Assembly: GCA_025200525.1 (NCBI GenBank)
Contig: JANUSC010000050.1
Coordinates: 806,001-870,000 of the forward strand
Direction of reading: 5' to 3'
Length of the DNA: 64,000 bases
Origin: Camellia lanceoleosa
Taxonomy: Eukaryota > Streptophyta > Magnoliopsida > Ericales > Theaceae
A program made the position numbers and the translations under genes. Under the pieces are notes generated by a model. The model was not told where the DNA came from. It did not search any database and saw only the letters and a program-made list of their open reading frames with translations. This document shows positions 45,791 to 56,199 of this stretch, piece by piece (within the stretch, counting starts at the first letter, position 1; each line of letters starts with the position of its first letter).

Positions 45791-47345
45791 ACACGTGAAA
45801 CACAAAAGCCTTTGTCTCAAGTACTGTCTCTATATGTACTCAAGCAGCTTTTCTGTTAATTGATTTTAGATCAACACATTCTTTTATGTCTACTACATTT
45901 GTATCTAGATTGAATAGACCCCTAGAATCATTACCATATCTATTGTGTGTGTCTGCTCTATCAACAGAATCTGTGCTATGTACATTTGTGTATCATATTT
46001 GTGATATGCTTGTTGGCAATGCTACTTTATATGTGGATTTGTTACCCTTGGACATTAAACACTTTGATATAATTCTGGGTATGGATTGGTTGTCTAAATA
46101 CTGTGGCACCATTGACTGTGTAACAAAACAAGTTATGTTTAGGTTGCCGGGACATGATGAATTTGAATTTGTTGGTAATGGTCCAGTGCCTCCACCTTAT
46201 CTAATTTTAGTAATGAAAGTATGTAAACTATTTAGGAAGCGGTCATAGGGTTACTTGTGTAGTATCTTGACTGAGCAATCTATGAATGGTGAAATGGATA
46301 GTATTCCTGTTGTTAGAGAATTTCTGGATGTATTTCCTAATGAACTGCCAAGAGAATTGATTGACAGAGAAATAGAGTTTACTGATGTTGGAACAGGCAC
46401 CTAACCCATCTCAAAAACTCCATACATAATGCCTACATTTGAAATGAAAGAATTAAAAGAACGATTACAAGATTTTCTTGAAAAGGGCTTTATCTGACCG
46501 AGCACTTCGCCATGGGGTGCACCGATTTTATTTGTAAAGAAAAAAGACAGGACTTTACGTCTGTGCATTGACTACTGGGAATTGAACAAGGTAACGATCA
46601 AAAATAAATACCTTTTGCCTCGTATTGACGATTTGTTTGATCAGTTGTAGGGATCACAAGTATTTTCAAAAATTGATTTGAGATTTGGGCACCACCAGTT
46701 GAAGGTGAAAGCAGAAGATGTTGAGAAAACTGCATTCAAAATAAGGTACGGACATTATGAATTCCTGGTTATGCCATTTGGGGTGACTAATGCACCTACA
46801 GTGTTTATGGATCTTATTAACCGAATTTTTAAATCCTACCTTGATGAGTTTGTTGTGGTTTTCATTGATGATATCCTAATATATTTAAAGACTATAATTG
46901 AACATGAACATTTGAGAACTATCTTTCCAAACACTTAGAGAAAAGAAATTATTTGCTAAACTAAAGTAATGTGAATTTTGGTTGGATGAGATTGTCTTCT
47001 TAGGGCATGTCATCAACGCAGATGGGATTTCTATAGGCCCGTAGAAGATAGGGGCAATTGTGAACTGGCCTACACCGACAAATATAATGGAAGTTCGCAG
47101 TTCGATGGGCTTAGTTGGGTATTACAAACGGTTTGTGAAAGACTTCTCTAAGATAGTTGTGCTACTCACCCAACTTACACTCAAGGGGCAACCTTTTGAA
47201 TGGAATGGTGAAAGGGAATTTGTTTTCCAAGAATTGAAGACAAGATTGACTACTGCACTAGTTTTGACATTGCCTTTAGGTACGGAAAAATTTATGATAT
47301 TTAGTGATGCTTCTTACAAGGGTTTGGATTGTGTTAATGTAGAAT
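45791..47345 (+). pseudogene. E4 pol (protease, RT, start of RNase H), truncated
   Basis: The protease has LIDFRSTHS where DSGSTHS is normal, so the active-site Gly is lost, then [14 protein letters not shown]. The RT has [32 protein letters not shown] and [10 protein letters not shown] near 46860-46890. The RNase H start is [12 protein letters not shown] near 47305. Stops and shifts occur throughout. It ends near 47345-47400, so most of RNase H, integrase and the 3' LTR are missing. Confidence 0.88.
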
Positions 47346-47351
47346 AGGGAG

Positions 47352-47419
47352 GGTAATTTCTTATGCCTCCCGACAATTGAGACCATATGCAAAACGGAAA
47401 GGGTAATCTCCTATGCCTC
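47352..47419. other. breakpoint between E4 and copia E6, with a repeated 20-bp patch
   Basis: GGGTAATTTCTTATGCCTCC at 47352-47371 recurs at 47400-47419 with two C/T differences. It encodes the E4 RNase H stretch RVISYAS. Immediately after the second copy the sequence is copia gag on the other strand. Confidence 0.65.
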
Positions 47420-47423
47420 CTGG

Positions 47424-48134
47424 ACCTTTGTTGTCTCTAGATTTAATCCTATTGTTCCACCTGCCTCTACTCTTGCTTCTTCCTCTACCTCTTCCTCTAC
47501 CTCTATCTCTGCCTCTATCTTCTGTGACAAGAGCATGGGATTGATTACCTCCCATGTCTTTCCTTCTTGTCTCTTCATTGTACAAGGCGTTTGTGACCAT
47601 GCTCATGGTCAGCTTCCATTCTGGTGCAGAGTTACTAAGAGAAACCACCAACATCTCCCAGCCATCCGGTAAAGAACTTAGCAGTAGTACAGCTTGCATT
47701 TCATCGTCCAAGGGCATTTTGACGGTTGCAAGCTGATTCACCATATTTTTGAATTCACTGGTGTACTCGGCGACAAACACACCATTCTTCAACTTTAGAT
47801 TTACAAGCTTTCTCATCACCAAGGCTTTGTTCCGGGCAGTCCTTGACTGGTACATGTCTTTTAACATTTTCCAAAGAACATAGGCATCAGTCTCTTGGGC
47901 AGCATGGTGAAACACATTGTGGTCTATCCATTGTCTGATACAACCGACAGTCTTTCAGTTCATCTTTATCCAGTTTTCATCCTTCTCTGCTTTTGGTTTA
48001 ATCTCTTTTAGAAACATAGGGTCAAACAGGTCTTTATAACATAGGATGCCTTCCATTCGTGACTTCCAAATTGCATAATTTGAAGGATTCAACTTGATCA
48101 TGGCTCTTGAAGTTGATATGAATTCCTCCATCAT
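47424..48134 (-). pseudogene. E6 Ty1/copia gag, truncated
   Basis: It starts MMEEFISTSRAMIKLNPSNY at about 48134, then WKSRMEGILCYKDLFDP, one in-frame stop near 47955, then VLWKMLKDMYQS, LVNLKLKNGVFVAEY, LLLSSLPDGWEML and an Arg/Gly/Ser-rich basic tail. This is the UBN2-type gag of plant copia elements. It is cut off before any CCHC knuckle; protease, integrase and RT are absent. Only one stop in about 235 codons suggests a fairly recent insertion. Confidence 0.88.
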
Positions 48135-48763
48135 CTTCTTTCTTTTTACAAAAAAATCCAAATTAAAAATTTGATTGTACAAATGTCTTCAGAATACTCC
48201 AAATAGTTGAAAACTACTATTGGATCGCCAAAATCGGACTTCAAATAGTTTAGATCTAACCAAAATAAGTTTAATGGTTTAGATATGCGGATGTACCTTA
48301 GCCTCGTAGCACTGGATAGTCCCTTTGATTCTGGGTCAGGTCGAGTCATCCCAATGGGTTGATTGGTCGACTAGGGGATGACGTGGCAGACATGTGGCAC
48401 TAATTGACTGACGTGGCAGCAACGTGGCAATGACGTGACAATGACGTGGCGCCAACGTGGCTAACACGTAGCACTATCCACTCGCCTTCTTTCTTCCGCC
48501 GCGCGTCAGGCGCGTGTCAGCAACTGACATCACGCGCCAGCACAATCAATGGCATGTGAAGTACGTGTGTGAGAGTAGGCCTCACGCGCTTTCTTTAGAT
48601 GGCACGTGAGGGCACGTGGAGCCTCCTCTTGGGCTCTGTTTTGAAGTTCTGGACTCATCTCGTCGAGAGCTTCCTCATGGTATGCTTAAAAGTGAATTTC
48701 GAGCAACTTGATTTTTGGCAGTTTCAAAAATCGCACTCTGCTTTTCTGAAAAATGACCAACTC
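48135..48763 (-). other. E6 leader, with ACGTGGC array and GC-rich hairpin
   Basis: A non-coding stretch between primer site and gag, unusually long (about 630 bp). It holds the 11-bp ACGTGGC array and an inverted repeat of GGCGCGTGTCAG (48509-48520) with CTGACATCACGCGCC (48524-48538). It is more GC-rich than its neighbours. Confidence 0.6.
48381..48474. repeat. ACGTGGC array, 11-bp period
   Basis: Sites start at 48381, 48392, 48411, 48422, 48433, 48444, 48455 and 48466; the last six are exactly 11 bp apart. ACGTGGC is the core of plant ABRE-type sites bound by bZIP factors. Spacers differ from unit to unit. Confidence 0.8.
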
Positions 48764-48776
48764 GGTTCTGATACCA
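48764..48776 (-). other. E6 primer binding site
   Basis: The minus strand reads TGGTATCAGAACC, matching the initiator-Met primer site of plant copia elements. It is two bases from the LTR edge. Confidence 0.85.
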
Positions 48777-48778
48777 CT

Positions 48779-49062
48779 TGTTAGGATTAAGACACACTAG
48801 AAATCAATCACAACTGCACAGAAAGGAGACATAAGAGATTTATGTATTTATACACCGCACTCACTTCTTTTTTTTTCACCACACTCACTTCCTCTCCATT
48901 TTCCTTGGTTGTTATGTGTTTATACACCAAGATAGAGGAAACTAGAGAGCTTGGCTGGCACAGGCTGTTCACTCACCTTTCGTTGGCCGTCTACGTTTGC
49001 GCTGGCATAGCACATGGACAACTTGACTTCACATGGTAGATCCACTTGGGCTGGAGCCAACA
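48779..49062 (-). mobile_element. E6 copia LTR (5' LTR)
   Basis: It runs from TGTTAGGATTAAGACAC to GGAGCCAACA, 284 bp with inverted TGTT/AACA ends, and abuts the primer site. Beyond 49062 the sequence is F-box gene exon, so the insertion hit that exon. The other end of the element is lost, so no target duplication can be checked. Confidence 0.75.
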
Positions 49063-49143
49063 ATCAATGCCAAAGACTTCAATTTCTTTAAGGGAACACC
49101 TCACATAGCTTGGCCCCCTTTGTGGTTCAAACCAATTAAATTG
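49063..49143 (-). pseudogene. F-box/LRR/FBD gene, exon 3 fragment (FBD domain)
   Basis: The minus strand reads NWFEPQRGPSYVRCSLKEIE, then VFGI: the conserved start of the FBD domain found at the end of plant F-box/LRR proteins. A splice acceptor CAAAG precedes it. It is cut at 49062 by the copia LTR and the remainder of the domain is not in the window. Removing E5 leaves an intron of about 110 bp between this and exon 2, a normal plant size, which supports the join. Confidence 0.65.
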
Positions 49144-49450
49144 CTTTGAAGAATCAAAACTGTAATAACCCGACCCTTGTATATGTTTTATGATACATTG
49201 TTAGTCCTTTATTATGTGAGATTACATGTTTATTACGCAATGGTAAGAAAGTCTATCTGTTGCCCAAGAATGTATCTGTTTGATTAGAATGTGTGGACCA
49301 AAAATTGGAGGCCTTAACGGCTTAATTATCAGAAATTGATTTTATATTTATGATCAGCATAATTTTTAAGTAATATTAAGCATGTTTGCGAAATTTTAAT
49401 TTTGGAATGATTAAACGATTCATTTTTGTCTTATATGCTTTACTCATGAA

Positions 49451-49458
49451 TATATATA
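49451..49458 (+). promoter_or_regulatory. likely TATA box of the E5 5' LTR
   Basis: TATATATA about 290 bp into the LTR. The 3' LTR copy near 56490 is longer by one AT. Position is similar to that in the E4 LTR. Confidence 0.5.
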
Positions 49459-50023
49459 TCTATCTAAGAGTTGTGTTGAGCCTATGATCAAAAACGTGAG
49501 ACACTAAGGAAACAAATAAGAGGGAGTGAAGAAGAATTGGGGGAAAACGTGGTTCAGCAAGGGAACTAAGCAAAAATTGTTGGAATTGGGTGATTTAGCT
49601 CAAGGTAAACTCAAGTCCTTCTTGTTATAAGTTTGTAAGTGATGTGCATGTATGCTTCATGTCTAATTTATGTTTGAGTAATAAGGGTTTCTCTCATTTA
49701 GTTGCTTAGACATCTAGGTTGAGGGTTGTATGAAATTCTACTTCACTCTATGTTTCTATATCATCTCTTCATGAAGTTATGTTGATACCAAGTGTTATGT
49801 TTGATGTGTATGAAGAAATTGAATACAAGAATGAAATCATGTTGATGAGTGTCAATGTTTGTTCAAATCAATGAGGTCATGAGATTAATTCAAGTTGTTT
49901 TACAAGAGTTTTGAGCCTTGATCATTATAGATTTGAAGTAGTTTTTGCAAAGGAGATATTAAAGTTTAAGATACCAAGTTGGACCCCAAATTCGAAGTTC
50001 AGATTTTCTGAACTTGCGTGGTA

Positions 50024-50198
50024 CGCTCGAGCGGAGGTCATGGCCGCTCGAGCTGGAAAATCACCATCTCAGCAGTGCTTCTGAAATTACACTGTCCGCT
50101 CGAGCTGAGGAATTCCCGCTCGAGCGCAGAAATCACCCTCTCAGCATTTTTGGCGGAATTATACTGTCCGCTCGGGCGGCCAAAGTGGCGCCCGGGCG
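50024..50198. repeat. palindrome ladder in the E5 5' LTR
   Basis: Six sites start at 50024, 50045, 50097, 50117, 50169 and 50189, with spacings 21, 52, 20, 52 and 20 bp: CGCTCGAGCG, CGCTCGAGCT, CGCTCGAGCT, CGCTCGAGCG, CGCTCGGGCG and CGCCCGGGCG. A 72-bp tandem duplication explains part of the pattern. Confidence 0.9.
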
Positions 50199-50684
50199 GG
50201 GGGCTGGTTCGTAGGAAAATTCTGTGTTGCTCTATTTTCTGTGCTATACCCTTTGGTCTTGTTAGAATATTTGTTTTGATGACCTTGAGATAAGTACGTA
50301 TTCGTATGACCAAAAAGGGAAACTAATTGTTAAAGATAATTGTGTGCAGGGCACACTTCTGAAGGCACTAGCACACCAACACGTCGCAGTGAGTAATAGT
50401 ACCGCAATGACTCTTTACTCAATTTATTATGTATTAACGTTATGAATTATTATGAAATTGTGGATGTAAATGATGAATTATGGATAAACCATTATTAAAT
50501 TGTGGAAACATCAAAAAGGTTGTGAAGTTATGCATGTCATATGTAAGATCTTGAGCACTTTTGGACTGCACCAAGGAAATTATGGATGTGTGAACTAATG
50601 TGGCCTAGGGCCCATTTGTGAACCAATTTGGCCTAGGGCCATTTGTGAATTAATGTGGCTACGAGCCTTTTTATGAAATCATGA

Positions 50685-50830
50685 GGCCAAGGGCCGATGT
50701 GTGCAATATGAACTTTGTGAACGATGAAATCATGAGGCCAAGGGCCGATGTGTGCAATATGAACTTTGTGAACGATGAAATTATGAGGCCAAGGGCCGAT
50801 GTGCGAAATATGAACTTATGCTATTGTGAG
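50685..50830. repeat. tandem repeat in the E5 5' LTR, about 51-bp units, three copies
   Basis: The unit contains GAAATCATGAGGCCAAGGGC and GTGCAATATGAACTTTGTG. The copy in the 3' LTR is at about 57714-57860. The core GGCCAAGGGCC matches the GGCC arrays of the other LTRs. Confidence 0.9.
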
Positions 50831-51493
50831 CTTGTGAATCAAAAGGATTAAAGATCTATGTGACGAAGTGTAACTATGAACCCAAGGACTCTTTCGGGAT
50901 GTGTGAAGTTCTTAGGCCAGGGGCCAAATTATGAATGTTATGAACCGATTAAGCTATACAGAGACAGACTAATTACACGATTTCAGCATTAATTATGTTT
51001 ACATGCATATCAGTATTATTGTTCACTGAGCTTGACTCACCCTGCGTTATGTCTGTTTCTGTAGGTAACCAACCAGGAGGTCGACCATAACCCGGCATCG
51101 TCATACTTTTGTCAGCCTAGGCACAGCCAAGTTTTGGATCGAAATCCTACTTTTGTGAAGTCTGTTAGATGTTGGCTTATGCTTTTACTATTAGCCTAAG
51201 TTGTTATGTACTTAACATTTTTGTTATGTACCCCACTTCGGGGTTGGATTTGTATATGCATGTAAATAACTAACTCTCAAGGGTATTTTTAGCTTTTGAC
51301 TTTTAATGCACTTGTTCTATGAAATGTTTATGATCCTGGCATAACTTAGTAGCTCGATGGATGGCGTATTTTCTGGTTTATATCACTTATTATTACAGCT
51401 TCCGGTCAGGCCCCTATATGAAATCAGGTTAAGTGTCCTTTTTCTGCTTAGGTCATGCCCAAACTTTTAGGGGCAAGTTTGGGGCGTGACAAG

Positions 51494-51505
51494 TGGTATC
51501 AGAGC
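51494..51505 (+). other. E5 primer binding site
   Basis: TGGTATCAGAGC, a perfect initiator-Met tRNA primer site, two bases after the LTR end. Confidence 0.95.
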
Positions 51506-51644
51506 ACGAGTTGCTATCTCACACACGGGTCCATCGAGCTTAGGGTGTCTAGAGCCTTAGGCATTTTGCATGACAAAGAACGATGGCAACGTTAAGCGTC
51601 CTCTGATAATGCTAATAAATTTGAACTATGTCTTTTGCCTATAA

Positions 51645-54600
51645 ATGATTGGTATGCAGGAGATGGTGAGAACAAGAGCAGATGAGCCGAAAGATGCTAC
51701 ATCTGCGCGGTTGGATAGGATGGAAAGAATGATTATGGAGATGGCCGAGACCCTACGGCAACAACAACAACCGCAACAACAACAGCTGCAAGAACAACCT
51801 CCACCACCACCAATACCTCCACCGGTGGTACCGGATTACCATGCTGAAGACCGGACCATTACCCTTACTAAAGAGTTTAAAAAGATGAAACCACCAGTCT
51901 TCAAGGGAGGAATAGAACCGATGAAAGCGGAGGCATGGGTGTTGGGCATCGAGAAGTTATTTGAAGTCTTTCCCTGTACAGAAGCTCAGAAGGTGCAATT
52001 AGCTGCTTTCACTCTTGAGGATGAGGCGCGAAGATGGTGGATGCTCACAAGGACTGTACATCTAGAATTAACCTGGAATAGATTTCTCGAATTGTTTTAT
52101 GACAAATATTTTCCCCAAAGCATGAGAGACAAGAAAGTGACAGAATTTGAAACCCTTAGACAAGGAAGTAAGTCCGCTATGCATATGAAGCTCAATTTGC
52201 GAATCGCCTTGCTCGCGCCTCATATGGTGGATACAGACTATAAGAAAGAACGGAAATTTGAAGGGGGATTGCGTGGTGCTATTTTGGACCGGGTCAATAT
52301 GCTAAAATTACCCACATATGTTGAGGTGTTAGAAAGGGCCGTCATTGCAGAAGGAAATCTTGCAGCTCAGAACCGGACTTCAGAATGGAGAGGGAAGAGA
52401 TAGAATAATCAAGGGTTAAAGGGATCAGTTAGTCCACCCGCTAAGAAGCACAACTCAGGGAACTTCCACACTACCACTTCTACTCAAAATTTCACTCCGG
52501 TGTGCCCAGATTGTGGAAAGCAACATCGAGGGATTTGTCACTGGAAAACTGGAGCATGTTTTAAATGTGGAAAAACGGGGCATTTGGTAAGAGATTGCCC
52601 ACAGTGGGCTCAACAAAAGGGTAATAAATCTGCTACAAGTTTTGCGGGATCTACACCAACCCCCAAGGCGAAGGTGGCCCCCAAACCTAGTAATAACACA
52701 GAAACTGCAAGACAAGGTAGAGTGTTCGCTTTGATTCCAGGTGATGTGCAAAATACAACAACAGTGGTGTCAGGTACATTTACTGTTTATAGTCATTCTG
52801 CGTATGTCTTGTTTGATTCTGGCTCCACTCACTCTTTTGTGTCGCGACTCTTCGCTCCTAAGTTAGATAAAACTGAAGAAAACCTGTCTTACATGTTGTG
52901 TGTGTCCTCCCCCTTGGGAGAGCCTATGATTTGTACTACTATATACTTATCTTGTGAACTTCAACTTGGGGATATTCGGGTATATGCTAACTTAGTGCCT
53001 CTCGACATAACCTGTTTTGATGTTATTCTGGGGATGGATTGGCTAAGTGAGTATGGCGCAACTATAAACTGTGGAACTAAGCAAATTACTTTTTATCCTC
53101 CGGGGCACTCAGAATCTACAGTTCAAGGGCAGGAAGTGATTTCGCCACCTTATTTGATATCTGCTGTGAAGGCTTGTAACCTAATACGAAAAGGCTGTCA
53201 GGGGTATTTATGTAGTATTTTGGAAGAGCAAGGGATGAATGGGGGTATTGATGTGATTCCAGTGGTCCGTGATTATCCGGATGTTTTCCCCGAAGAATTG
53301 CCGGGCCAGCTAATAGACCGAGAAATCGAGTTTATAATTGCTGTGGCACCTGGAACCCAACCCATTTCTAAGACACCCTATAGGATGTCACCAGCTGAAA
53401 TGAAAGAGTTAAAGATTCAATTACAGGATCTGCTTGCCAAGGGATTTATCCGCCCGAGTGTATCTCCTTGGGGTGCGCCGGTATTATTTGTGAAAAAGAA
53501 GGATGGAACACTTCGATTATGTATCGACTATAGGGAACTGAACAAGGTGACAATTAAAAATAAATACCCCTTACCACGGATTGACGATCTATTTGACCAG
53601 TTACAAGGGGCACAAGTTTTCTCAAAAATTGACTTACGATCTGGCTACCATCAATTGAAAGTTAAAGCCGATGATGTGGAAAAGACAGCTTTTCGAACCC
53701 GGTACGGCCATTATGAATTTTTGGTCATGCCATTCGGAGTTACAAACGCGCCAGCAGCATTTATGGATCTCATGAATCGTGTCTTCAAGCCTTACTTGGA
53801 TGAATTTGTGGTGGTTTTTATCGATGACATTCTTATCTACTCCAAGAGTGCAGAAGCTCATGAGGATCATCTTCGCCTAATTCTCCAAACACTCCGGGAG
53901 AAGAAACTGTATGCAAAGTTTAAGAAATGTGAATTTTGGCTACAAGAGGTGGCATTTTTGGGGCATGTGGTGACCAAGGAGGGAGTTTCTATTGATCCGC
54001 ACAAAATTGAAACAATTGTGACTTGGCCAACTCCTACTAATGTAACTGAGGTGCGCAGTTTTATGGGATTAGCTGGATATTACAGGAGGTTTGTTCAAAA
54101 CTTCTCTAAAATTGCGGTGCCACTTACCCAACTGACACGAAAAGGAGTTGCATTTGAATGGTCAGAGGAGCGAGAATCTGCTTTCCAAGAATTAAAAACG
54201 AGACTGACTACAGCACCAGTTCTGGCCTTGCCATCTGGTACCGAAGGATTCGTAATTTACAGTGATGCGTCGCATAAGGGGCTTGGGTGTGTACTAATGC
54301 AGAATGGAAGGGTTATTGCATATGCCTCTCGACAATTAAAAGCCCACGAGAAAAATTATCCCACACACGACTTGGAACTAGCAGCAATAGTTTTTGCTTT
54401 GAGGATATGGCGACACTATCTCTATGGCACAACCTGTGAAGTTTACACCGACCACAAAAGTCTCAAATATCTTTTTACCTAGAAGGAGTTGAATATGCGA
54501 CAGCGGCGGTGGTTAGAGTTGCTTAAGGATTATGATTTGCAGATCCATTACCATCCTGGTAAAGCTAACATGGTTGCGGATGCACTTAGCCGGAGAGATA

Positions 54601-56153
54601 GGGGGAATTTGGCAAATTTATTTACGGAACAAAAGGAGTTGGTACTTGAATTAGGTAAACTGGATGTGGAGTGTGTGACCCGTAGACAGGAGGCCCTGAT
54701 GACAGCAGTAATGGCTCAGCCAACCTTACTTGAAGAGCTCAAATTGCATCAAATGGAGGATGACACGTTAAGGAAAATATGTGACGAGTTAGAGGCAAAA
54801 CCAAAACCGGGGTTCAGTTTAAAGGATTCAGTGCTCAAGTTTCAAGATAGAATATGTGTCCCTAATGTGTTGGAACTTAAACGGAAATTGATGGAAGAAG
54901 CGCATGCCTCAAGATTTTCAATGCATCCAGGAAGTACTAAAATGTACCGAGATTTGAGGCAAAACTTTTGGTGGCCAAGTATGAAGAAGGAGATCGCGGA
55001 ATTTGTCTCTAAGTGTTTGCAATGCCAGCAAGTAAAAGCGGAGCATCAAAGACCTGCCGGATTGTTACAACCTCTTCCCATCCCGGAGTGGAAATGGGAA
55101 CATTTGACGATGGACTTTGTTGTAGGGTTACCGTGGACTCCCCGAAGCATGAATTCAATATGGGTCATTGTGGACCGGTTAACGAAGTCTGCTCATTTCT
55201 TGCCTGTGAAGACTCAATATAACGCGGATAAACTGGCAATACTGTATATAAATGAAATTGTAAGGCTTCATGGTGTTCCAGTGTCAATTGTGTCAGACAG
55301 GGATCCCAAATTTGTTTCTAGATTTTGGCAAAGTTTACAGGAGGCTATGGGTACCGAACTGAAGCTCAGCACCGCTTTTCACCCTCAAACTGATGGTCAA
55401 TCCGAGAGAACAATACAAACTTTAGAGGATATGCTCCGATTGTGTGTATTGGATTTTCAAGAAAGCTGGGAAACCCATCTACCGTTGATAGAGTTCGCCT
55501 AGAATAATAGTTACCATTCGAGCATTGAGATGGCACCTTATGAAGCACTATATGGAAGACCGTGTCGTTCCCCTGTATGTTGGGCTGAAGTTGGGGATAG
55601 GGCGTTGATGGGTCCTGAAATTGTACAATTAACAACTGAAAAGGTTAAAATTATCCGAGAAAGGTTGAAAACAGCACAAAGCAGACAGAAGAGCTATGCA
55701 GATAACAGACGAAGAGATTTGGAATTTGAAGTGGGTAGTTATGTGTTCGTAAAAGTCACCCCGTTGAAAGGACATCCGAGATTCGGGAAAAAGGGTAAAT
55801 TAACACCCTGGTATGTTGGCCCTTTCCAAATTCTAGACAGAGTGGGCCCGGTAGCTTACCGAGTGGCTCTTCCGCCAAGTATGAGTCAAGTACATAATGT
55901 GTTCCATGTTTCCATGCTTCGAGGATACCTATCAGACCCATCTCATATCATAGACTATCATCAAGTTGTGCTAGATGATAAATTAAGTTATGAAGAAAGA
56001 CCGCTTCGAATTTTGGAGCGACAAGTAAAGCAATTGCGCAATCGAGAAATTCCAATGGTAAAGGTAGAGTGGCAAGAACATTATGGAACTGAAGCCACTT
56101 GGGAAAAAGAAGAGGATATGCAGCAACAGTATCCGTATCTCTTTCCGTTTTGA
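51645..56153 (+). pseudogene. E5 gag-pol polyprotein, one frame with three TAG stops
   Basis: One frame runs from 51645 (likely start MVRTR at 51663) to the TGA at 56153. It is broken only by TAG at 52401, 54480 and 55500. In order: gag with LEDEARRWWML; CCHC knuckle [14 protein letters not shown] near 52556-52600, intact; protease DSG at 52815; [11 protein letters not shown] and FIDD at about 53817-53828; RNase H SDAS at 54261; integrase HHCC zinc region at about 54918-55026; catalytic Asp at 55113, Asp at 55296 and Glu at 55404 (35 residues between the last two); and the tail RQVKQLRNREIPMVKVEW. All core catalytic residues are present. The second TAG replaces Gln in FTQKEL and the third Trp in FAWNNS. 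In gag about 16 residues near 52171-52221 are read in a shifted frame between two compensating indels. Confidence 0.93.
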
Positions 56154-56185
56154 GGTAAAAGCAAGTTTGGGGGACCAAACTTATT

Positions 56186-56199
56186 TAAGGGGGGGAGAG
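56186..56199 (+). other. E5 polypurine tract
   Basis: TAAGGGGGGGAGAG directly before the 3' LTR start TGTAATAACCC. Confidence 0.9.

Larger units (their letters stand above)
49161..51491 (+). mobile_element. E5 5' LTR
   Basis: It runs from TGTAATAACCCGACCC to GGGGCGTGACA, 2331 bp. It contains TATATATA at 49451-49458 (likely promoter), the CTCGAG palindrome ladder, three tandem copies of a unit with GAGGCCAAGGGCCGATGTG (50685-50830) and GGCC motifs. Non-coding. Confidence 0.93.
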
